Source of the DNA: Amycolatopsis anabasis | GTDB taxonomy: Bacteria > Actinomycetota > Actinomycetes > Mycobacteriales > Pseudonocardiaceae | DNA: 64,000 nucleotides | NCBI RefSeq assembly: GCF_009765355.1 | Contig: NZ_VTHK01000020.1 | Coordinates: 47,931-111,930 of the forward strand | Reading direction: 5' to 3' | In this document: in pieces, positions 58,711-64,000 of the stretch | Position numbering within the stretch: position 1 is the first letter of the stretch | Layout of the letters: each line of letters starts with the position of its first letter | The notes under the pieces: generated by a model | What the model saw: the letters and a program-made list of their open reading frames with translations, nothing else | What the model was told of the DNA's origin: nothing | The model's database searches: none | Program-made: the position numbers and the translations under genes

Positions 58711-59060
58711 CACAATCCCCCGATGAACACGGCCCTGGCGCCGGTGCTGATGACGGCCCCGCAGGTGGTCTGATCGCCCTGTTTCGCGGCGGGTCTGCCG
58801 CCGATGAGGACCAGCCCGGACGCCGGTCCCGGCCGGGGGATCGTGACGTTCCCAGGTCCCAGCTGCGGATGCATGCCGCACGCGTTGACGGTGCCGATCA
58901 CCGCGGCGGGCTGCCCCTCGATGAGGACGGTGGGCATACCGGGTGCGGTGAGGGCACCGGTCGGCGGGATCGCGTTGCCGGCGACCGACGCGCCGGGCAC
59001 CCCGGCGGGCACGGTCGGCAGGTGCGTGGTGCGGTCCCCGATCCTGGCCGCGGCTGGCAT
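58710..59060 (-). CDS. PAAR-domain spike tip protein
   Basis: A 116-residue PAAR protein: 'AAARIGDRTTHLPTVPAG' at the start, 'VLIEGQPAAVIGTVNACG' and 'VLIGGRPAAKQGDQTTCG' as the paired PAAR strands with metal-binding His and Cys, and a final 'GARAVFIGGL'. PAAR proteins form the sharp metal-stabilised tip on the VgrG-like spike. GGGAGGG precedes ATG 59060, and the VgrG-like gene ends 12 bases upstream. Confidence 0.92.
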   Translation of the reverse strand: MPAAARIGDRTTHLPTVPAGVPGASVAGNAIPPTGALTAPGMPTVLIEGQPAAVIGTVNACGMHPQLGPGNVTIPRPGPASGLVLIGGRPAAKQGDQTTCGAVISTGARAVFIGGL

Positions 59061-59072
59061 GTCTCACCCTCC

Positions 59073-60830
59073 CTAGTTGATCCGCACGATCGCGGCCCGC
59101 ACGGACGCGCTCGTGCCGCCGTCGATGCTCACGCCCGCCCGGCCCGAGACCGAGACCGTGCGGCCGCGCAACGCGAGGTCACCCGCGCCCGCGTCGACGA
59201 CCACGCCCCGGCCGGTGATCTGGACGTTCCTGGCCGCCTCGATCTGGACCGTGCCGTCGCTGTGCACGATCACGCTGGTGCCCTGCCGGTCCAGGTTGAC
59301 CTCCAGCTTGCCGTCGCCGCTGCGCAACCGGACGCCGCGCGGGCCGCCCCTGGCATCGAGCAGCTCCACCCGGTCGCCGCTGCGGGTGGCGAACGACCGG
59401 CGGTTGACCCGGCCGCTGGTCGGATCCACCAGCGGGACGTCGTGCGGCGACGGGAGGTCCACGCCGTTGTAGAGCCCGCCGAGCACGTACGGTTTGTCCA
59501 GCAGGCCCTGTTCGAAACCGACCAGGACCTCGTCGTTGACGTCCGGGCTGAACACTCCCCCGCCACGGGCCCCGCCGAGTTGCACGGTGCGCACCCAGTC
59601 GGTGACGTAGTCGTCGGAAAGCCAGGGAAAACGCAGCTTCACCCAGCCCCGCCCGCGCGCCGGGGTCTCCTTGACATCGGTGACCACGCCGATCGCCAGG
59701 CCGGGAATCCGGGGCGGTTCCGGCGCGGCCGGAGCGGCGAGCCCGGCCACCGAACGGTCCTCGCCGCCGCTGACCGTGACCGTGGTGCGGTAACCGTTGC
59801 CCGGCTCGAAGACGTGGTGGCTGGCGCTGGCCGTGTAGCGCCCGGAAAAACTCGGGCCGACATTGGCCAGCGCGACCGGCACCCCGGCGCGCAGGTGCGG
59901 GTTGCCCTCGCAGACCGCCTCCACCTCACCGAATCCGGCGGACGCGGCGGTGGCCTGCGCCTTGGCCGCGGTGTCCACTTCGGCCTGCGTGCGGTACGCG
60001 CCATCGGTGACCAGCAACTCCCCGGCGCCGCCGAACCGGTGGCTGGACTGCCCCGAGGACATACCGGCCAGCACGGTCTTCGAGGTGGCCGCCCTGGCCC
60101 GCGCCACCACCGGCCGCTTGGTGGTGACATCCCAGCCGCGGACCGTCACGGAGTCGACCTGCTCGGCGGTACTGAGCACCGCCCGCAATGAAAGCAGGTT
60201 CTCGCCGTATTGCAGCACCAGGGGATTCAGCCTGGCCGAGGACCGCGGTGACGGCGCCTTCGAGGCCGGGTCCGGTTCGGTGAAGTCCAGCCTGCCCTGG
60301 TCGTCGACCCGGACCACGGCACCGTGTTCGGCGGCGAGCGCCTGGAGGAACTCCCAGTCGGTCACATTGGCCTGGCTGATCTGCTGGTAGGTGGCGCCCG
60401 GTGCGCGCACCTTGCCGACGGTGAGCCCGGCCTTCGCCGCGACCCGGCGCACGATGTCGGCCGCGGTCATGTTCCGGAACGCGAGCACCCGGCGGCGCCG
60501 CATCAGCCGGTGCGCCCGATCGGCCGCACGCAACACGGTGAACGTGCCGGTCTCGTCGTATTCGGTCTCCAGCCCGATGATCTCGCCGGAGAACAGCGGG
60601 AGCTGCGAGTTGTCCTTGACGGTGGTGACCGAAACCTCCAGCGGGGTGCCGATCGTGATCCCGGTGTCGGTGAGCAGGTCGTGATCGGGGTCCCGGAAAG
60701 CCAGCACGGCGACCGCGGGGAGATTCACCGAATCGTCCACAGTGCACTGGACGAGCTGTTCCGCCCAGGCGGGCGGCAGCTGGCCGGGCGCCTTGATGAT
60801 GGGGTCGAGGGCGAATGCGCGCTGGGACAC
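59073..60830 (-). CDS. VgrG-like central spike protein
   Basis: A 585-residue spike. The N-terminal phage late-control-D domain (gp27-like) spans about residues 20-350; the gp5-like OB domain follows ('GVVTDVKETPARGRGWVKLR', 'VFSPDVNDEVLVGFEQG'), with a C-terminal beta-helix rich in short repeats ('AARNVQITGRGVVVDAGAGD'). It corresponds to Afp8-type spikes, trimeric at the particle centre with the PAAR tip attached. GTG 60830 lies three bases after the LysM gene stop. Confidence 0.9.
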   Translation of the reverse strand: MSQRAFALDPIIKAPGQLPPAWAEQLVQCTVDDSVNLPAVAVLAFRDPDHDLLTDTGITIGTPLEVSVTTVKDNSQLPLFSGEIIGLETEYDETGTFTVLRAADRAHRLMRRRRVLAFRNMTAADIVRRVAAKAGLTVGKVRAPGATYQQISQANVTDWEFLQALAAEHGAVVRVDDQGRLDFTEPDPASKAPSPRSSARLNPLVLQYGENLLSLRAVLSTAEQVDSVTVRGWDVTTKRPVVARARAATSKTVLAGMSSGQSSHRFGGAGELLVTDGAYRTQAEVDTAAKAQATAASAGFGEVEAVCEGNPHLRAGVPVALANVGPSFSGRYTASASHHVFEPGNGYRTTVTVSGGEDRSVAGLAAPAAPEPPRIPGLAIGVVTDVKETPARGRGWVKLRFPWLSDDYVTDWVRTVQLGGARGGGVFSPDVNDEVLVGFEQGLLDKPYVLGGLYNGVDLPSPHDVPLVDPTSGRVNRRSFATRSGDRVELLDARGGPRGVRLRSGDGKLEVNLDRQGTSVIVHSDGTVQIEAARNVQITGRGVVVDAGAGDLALRGRTVSVSGRAGVSIDGGTSASVRAAIVRIN

Positions 60831-60833
60831 GGC

Positions 60834-61541
60834 TCAGCCCGCCGTGTCCGCGGCCGGGATCAGCAACTCGGTCCCCGGCCGCAACCGCATCGGGTCGTCC
60901 AGGTCGTTGGCTTCCGCGATGCGCCGCCACGCGGTCGCGTCGCCGTACTCCCGCCAGGCCAGTTGCGCGAGCGTGTCCCCGGCCACCACCCGGTGACCGC
61001 GGCGGGCCTCGAGCGCGCCCGAGGTGGGGTTCTGCCCGGGAGTGGCGCCGCCCGCCTCGTCCAGGGTGAGCGAGCAGCGGGCGCGCAGCGGCGTACCGTC
61101 CACATCGAACAGCGAGTAGGTCACCGAGACGCTCTTGACGATCCCGTTGAAGGACACCGTCCTGGACTTCCCCCATTCGAAGCGCACCCAGGGGCTGGCC
61201 GGTCGCTTCTTGCCGAGGCTCTGCGTGGTGGGCACGCACGCGAGCAGGATCGTCTGCACACCTTTCTCCACCGAGTTGTCGTGCTTGCCGGTGGCGTCGA
61301 GGAAGATTTCCACCGACAGGCTGCGGGGTGCGCTGCCGACGAATTCGGGAACCGAGGACTGATCGGCCATCCGGGACGGTTTCCGGCGCCATTCGGTGCG
61401 TTTGGTCAGGGTGAGCTGGTTCGGGTTGAACTGGAACGGGACGCGCGCGATGGTGCCTCCCGGTCCCGCGCCGACCTTCGCCGGCGGTTGCATGATCAGC
61501 AACGCCGCGCGGACCAGGTTCGCGCCGGCCGGTGCGGGCAT
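60834..61541 (-). CDS. LysM-domain baseplate protein (Afp7-like)
   Basis: A 235-residue protein with an N-terminal region 'RVPFQFNPNQLTLTKRTEWR' typical of CIS peptidoglycan-binding/baseplate proteins and a C-terminal LysM ('HRVVAGDTLAQLAWREYGDA', 'RIAEANDLDDPMRLRPGTEL'). In injection systems this protein connects inner tube to spike. GAGGAGG precedes ATG 61541. The VgrG-like gene follows after three bases. Confidence 0.88.
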   Translation of the reverse strand: MPAPAGANLVRAALLIMQPPAKVGAGPGGTIARVPFQFNPNQLTLTKRTEWRRKPSRMADQSSVPEFVGSAPRSLSVEIFLDATGKHDNSVEKGVQTILLACVPTTQSLGKKRPASPWVRFEWGKSRTVSFNGIVKSVSVTYSLFDVDGTPLRARCSLTLDEAGGATPGQNPTSGALEARRGHRVVAGDTLAQLAWREYGDATAWRRIAEANDLDDPMRLRPGTELLIPAADTAG

Positions 61542-61573
61542 GGTCGTCCTCCTCTTGTGGCGTCTTGGGTGGG

Positions 61574-61999
61574 TCAGCCGGGCTGCAGGCCGTGGTGCGC
61601 GATTTCCAGGCGCTCCACCGCGGCCTCCGAACGGCTCGGGTCGAAGTCCGGCCCCTGCCAGCGGACCGGCACGATCCCGAGCACCTGCCAGCGCGCGATC
61701 GGGGTGAGGTCCGGGCGCAGCGCGACGATCTCGCCGTCCTTGCGCTCCACCCGCCGCACGATCGAGTTGATCCAGCGGGTCACCTTCGCGGTATCCGCGG
61801 TCACCGGCCGGGTCAGCGTGATGTTGGACCACCGGATCCGGCTCGGCAGCTGCCAGACGAAACCGTTGTTGCCGCCCTCTTGGAACTGTTCCATTTCCAC
61901 CTCGGCGCCGAGCCCGGAACAGCTGTTGAACGAACCAAGATCGTCCCCGCCGATGGTCAGCCGGAAGAAAACCGTGCTGGCGAAAACCTCACCGGCCAT
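61574..61999 (-). CDS. Contractile injection system inner tube protein
   Basis: A 141-residue T4 gp19-like tube protein: 'STVFFRLTIGGDDLGSFNSC', 'SGLGAEVEMEQFQEGGNNGF' and 'ITLTRPVTADTAKVTRWINS' are typical, as is the final 'EAAVERLEIAHHGL'. Hexamers stack into the inner tube that is fired and can carry cargo. GGAGG precedes ATG 61999. Clusters of this type usually encode a second tube paralogue near the sheath gene, expected beyond the window. Confidence 0.9.
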   Translation of the reverse strand: MAGEVFASTVFFRLTIGGDDLGSFNSCSGLGAEVEMEQFQEGGNNGFVWQLPSRIRWSNITLTRPVTADTAKVTRWINSIVRRVERKDGEIVALRPDLTPIARWQVLGIVPVRWQGPDFDPSRSEAAVERLEIAHHGLQPG

Positions 62000-62011
62000 T
62001 TCTCGTCCTCC

Positions 62012-63871
62012 TCATCGCCGCCGGTTGTGCAGCCTGCCCGCGCGTTCCCGGCCGAATCTCAGTTCCGCGCGGAGCAATCTGCTCACCGGTTCGGCGAGCC
62101 GCCGGGCCAGTTCGTCGATGCTGGTGTGCTCGGGCTCCTCGTCCGGTTCCGGTGGCGGGTCGGGTACGGAGCGACGGCTGATCGTGACCGGGGTTCCCGG
62201 TGTGACACTGGTTTGCGGCTCGGCGTCGCGCTGGACCGGGGTGACCGCGGGCGGTGCCGGTGCCGCGATGGGCAGTTCGGGCACCCAGCGCGCCGGAACC
62301 ACGGGCGCGGCACCGGGGCCCGCGGGTGGACGGACGGGCGCGACCACGGCCGGTGCCGGGCCCGCCGGTACCCGTTGCACCGGGGCTTCGGACAGCACCG
62401 AGCCGTGCCGGGACGGCCAGTTCGGCGCGCTTGCCGGACCGGGTGCCGGTCGCACGGCTGGTCGGGGTCGCGCCCCGGCGGCGCGCTGGATCGCCGCCGG
62501 GGTCTGCGGGGTGACGGTGCGCGCCCACCGGACGGGGACCACCTTGTCCTCGGGTACGGCCGGAGCGTCCGGGATTTCGGCGACCGAGCGGACCAGCGGC
62601 CGGTCGGCGAGCAGGCCCCGGACGACCGCGGGTCCGGCTTGCGGCGTCTGGGCGGCTGTCACCGGCAGGTCACGCGCGTTGCCCGGCCGGGCCAGCCGCC
62701 GTATCGGGTTCGAGTCCGCTGGTTCCGGCGGGAACTCCTTCGTCGCGTTCGCCATCTCCACCCGCGGCGACGCCACCGGCAACTCCGGCTTCGCGACATC
62801 GGAAACCGCCTGGCGCGTGACCTCGGACTCCGCGATCCGCTGGATCGGCTCGGCCGCGGAAACCAGCGGTGCGGAAGTGTCTACCGGCGTTGGCTCCGAA
62901 GTGGCCGTCGACGAGGGGCGATCCCGCACTGGTGCCACCGGCAGCTCGGGTTTCGCGACATCGGAAACCGGCGTGCCCGTGCTACTCGGCTCGGCGATCC
63001 GCTGGATCACCCCGGATTCGGAAACCAGAGGCGCCGCTTCGGAACCGCCTACCGGCGCCGGTTCCGAAGCGGCCGCCGACCAGGAAGGAACCCCCACTCG
63101 CGGCGACGCCACCGGAAGCTCGGGTTTCGCGACATCGGAAACCGCCTGGTGCGTGACCTCGCTCTTCGCGATCCGCTGGATCGGCTGGCCTTCGGAAACC
63201 AGCGGGGCCGTACCGGAACCTTCGGTGGAACCGCGCACCAGTGCAGCATCCGGTGCGGTCGAAGGCGGTCGGTGACTCTCCCCTCGCGCGGCAGGTGCCG
63301 GAAGCTCCGTGTCCACGGCATCGGAAGTGGCCGAGCCCGCACCAACCGGTTCGGTGGAAGCCGATTCCTCCTCGCCTCGTGGGGAAACCACCGGTAGTTC
63401 CGCTCCGGCGCTGCCGGGCTGGGAGATTCGCTGAATGGGCTGAGTGCCAGGCACCGGGAAAACCGATCTCGCGTCCAGGGTTTTCGCGGTCGGCGGCAGC
63501 GTGGGCAGCGGCTCGCCCAGTCCGGTTGTCCGCCGCGCCGGGCGAGCGCGCACGGGCGGCTTGGCGTCCGAAGTGGACTGCTCGCGGTCCGGCTGGTCCG
63601 TGGTGATCCGGTGTGCGGTCACCGGCAGTTCCGCCATCGGCTCGCCCAGTCCGGACTTGCGAGGCTCCGGAGCCGGGAGCGGGAGGGTTTCCGCGTGGCT
63701 CCGCTGGACGGCGACCTTCGGTTCCGCGGGAACCCGGGGCTTTTCCCCGAGCACCGGAACCGCGGCGACCCGGCGGACCGGCATCGCGATCCTCGCCACG
63801 GTGAGCAGGCGCGCGGGCGGAGCGGGCCGGACCGCGGCGCCGCCGGGTTCCGCGGCGCTCTCGCCGGTCAC
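62012..63871 (-). CDS. Repeat-rich eCIS-associated protein with (V/I)QR motifs, 5' end uncertain
   Basis: At least 619 residues, low-complexity, rich in Pro, Ala, Val and Glu. The motif (V/I)QR recurs eight times, four of them as 'PIQRI' or 'VIQRI', each followed by 'ELPV' about 20 residues later. Three copies of a ~50-residue unit share 'SDVAKPELPVA'. Only the C-terminal 45 residues ('IDELARRLAEPVSRLLRAEL', 'RFGRERAGRL') look folded, as an amphipathic helix. The C-terminus resembles short conserved proteins next to CIS tube genes, so it may be a tube-associated or luminal protein. The frame stays open to the window edge; GTG 63871 has no good ribosome site. Confidence 0.65.
   Translation of the reverse strand: MTGESAAEPGGAAVRPAPPARLLTVARIAMPVRRVAAVPVLGEKPRVPAEPKVAVQRSHAETLPLPAPEPRKSGLGEPMAELPVTAHRITTDQPDREQSTSDAKPPVRARPARRTTGLGEPLPTLPPTAKTLDARSVFPVPGTQPIQRISQPGSAGAELPVVSPRGEEESASTEPVGAGSATSDAVDTELPAPAARGESHRPPSTAPDAALVRGSTEGSGTAPLVSEGQPIQRIAKSEVTHQAVSDVAKPELPVASPRVGVPSWSAAASEPAPVGGSEAAPLVSESGVIQRIAEPSSTGTPVSDVAKPELPVAPVRDRPSSTATSEPTPVDTSAPLVSAAEPIQRIAESEVTRQAVSDVAKPELPVASPRVEMANATKEFPPEPADSNPIRRLARPGNARDLPVTAAQTPQAGPAVVRGLLADRPLVRSVAEIPDAPAVPEDKVVPVRWARTVTPQTPAAIQRAAGARPRPAVRPAPGPASAPNWPSRHGSVLSEAPVQRVPAGPAPAVVAPVRPPAGPGAAPVVPARWVPELPIAAPAPPAVTPVQRDAEPQTSVTPGTPVTISRRSVPDPPPEPDEEPEHTSIDELARRLAEPVSRLLRAELRFGRERAGRLHNRRR
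62764..63190 (-). repeat. Internal tandem-like coding repeats in the (V/I)QR protein
   Basis: DNA segments near 62764-62850, 62930-63011 and 63102-63188 are close copies, each encoding 'IQRIA...VSDVAKPELPVA'. The first and last are nearly identical over about 85 bases and lie about 338 bases apart, consistent with recent duplication of a unit. Confidence 0.65.
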
Positions 63872-63909
63872 CGGCGCGCCATCCGGTGCCGCGAAGGTGG
63901 GCTTCGCGG

Positions 63910-64000
63910 CACCCGAACGTGCAACTCGCGTGCCTGAGTGTGCAGTTCGCGTGCCTGAGTGTGCAGTTCGCGTGCCTGAGTGTGCAGTTCGCGTGCCTGA
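63910..64000. repeat. 21-bp tandem repeat at the window edge
   Basis: TGCCTGAGTGTGCAGTTCGCG is repeated perfectly at 63931-63951, 63952-63972 and 63973-63993, begins again at 63994, and is preceded by one degenerate copy (63910-63930). The period is a multiple of three, and on the minus strand it reads as the heptad SGTRTAH in frame with the repeat-rich protein. It may be either coding or upstream spacer DNA; the array runs out of the window. Confidence 0.8.

Noticed and set aside
63910..64000. CRISPR array at the window edge
   Set aside because: The 21-bp units are directly adjacent without spacers, so this is a simple tandem repeat.

Overview
The window is a very GC-rich, actinomycete-type sequence with strong G/C at third codon positions, many GTG starts and long runs of genes joined by 4-base ATGA or GTGA overlaps. 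A rifampin phosphotransferase under a rifamycin-associated element, a TIGR00027-type methyltransferase, LAL and HxlR regulators and a Streptomyces-type contractile injection system all point to a Pseudonocardiaceae- or Streptomyces-like soil actinomycete. I cannot name the species. No tRNA, rRNA or CRISPR array was seen.

Region 1 (227-12840, minus strand) is one 13-gene operon, the strongest candidate for a new pathway. It holds a LysW-type amino-group carrier protein of 60 residues ending in DWGE, and its partners LysX (ligase), LysZ (kinase) and LysY (reductase). Around these lie two PLP aminotransferases, a LysA-like decarboxylase, a DapF-like epimerase, a homocitrate-synthase-like enzyme, a lysine 2,3-aminomutase-like radical SAM enzyme, a second ATP-grasp ligase, a class I glutamine-amidotransferase-like hydrolase and an EamA exporter. 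I read it as carrier-protein-bound synthesis of an unusual (probably beta- or diamino-) amino acid or short peptide. No LysK release peptidase is present; the GATase-fold protein could do that job.

Region 2 (13283-31352) is mixed accessory metabolism. It has a LAL regulator with a 16-bp motif shared by two promoters, hydrolases, an aldo/keto reductase, an HxlR regulator with tandem operators, and a coupled four-gene operon (FAD enzyme, Gfo/Idh/MocA oxidoreductase, unknown protein, UDP-sugar dehydrogenase). Two secreted hydrolases and a methyltransferase follow.

Region 3 (31393-40620) has a truncated methyltransferase abutting an alpha/beta hydrolase, a phosphotransferase, an amidohydrolase-SDR operon facing a LysR gene, and an O-methyltransferase-SDR-acyl-CoA-dehydrogenase-like set facing an AraC gene. 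Both regulator genes have a visible candidate operator.

Region 4 (40712-48654) has a 1022-residue DUF4157 (eCIS core) polymorphic toxin ending in a GH-E-type nuclease domain, followed directly by an ankyrin-repeat protein that is the likely immunity factor. Next come rph with its rifamycin-associated element, and an MFS exporter.

Region 5 (48775-64000) leads into the structural genes of an extracellular/cytoplasmic contractile injection system (54871 to the window edge, minus strand): zinc-ribbon membrane protein, tail protein I, baseplate J, gp25, PAAR, VgrG-like spike, LysM baseplate protein, inner tube, and a long repeat-rich protein. A 148-bp MITE with CTAG target duplications sits exactly at the 3' end of this operon. 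Sheath, ATPase and further tube genes should lie beyond position 64000. The toxin-immunity pair about 10 kb away is a plausible cargo for this particle.
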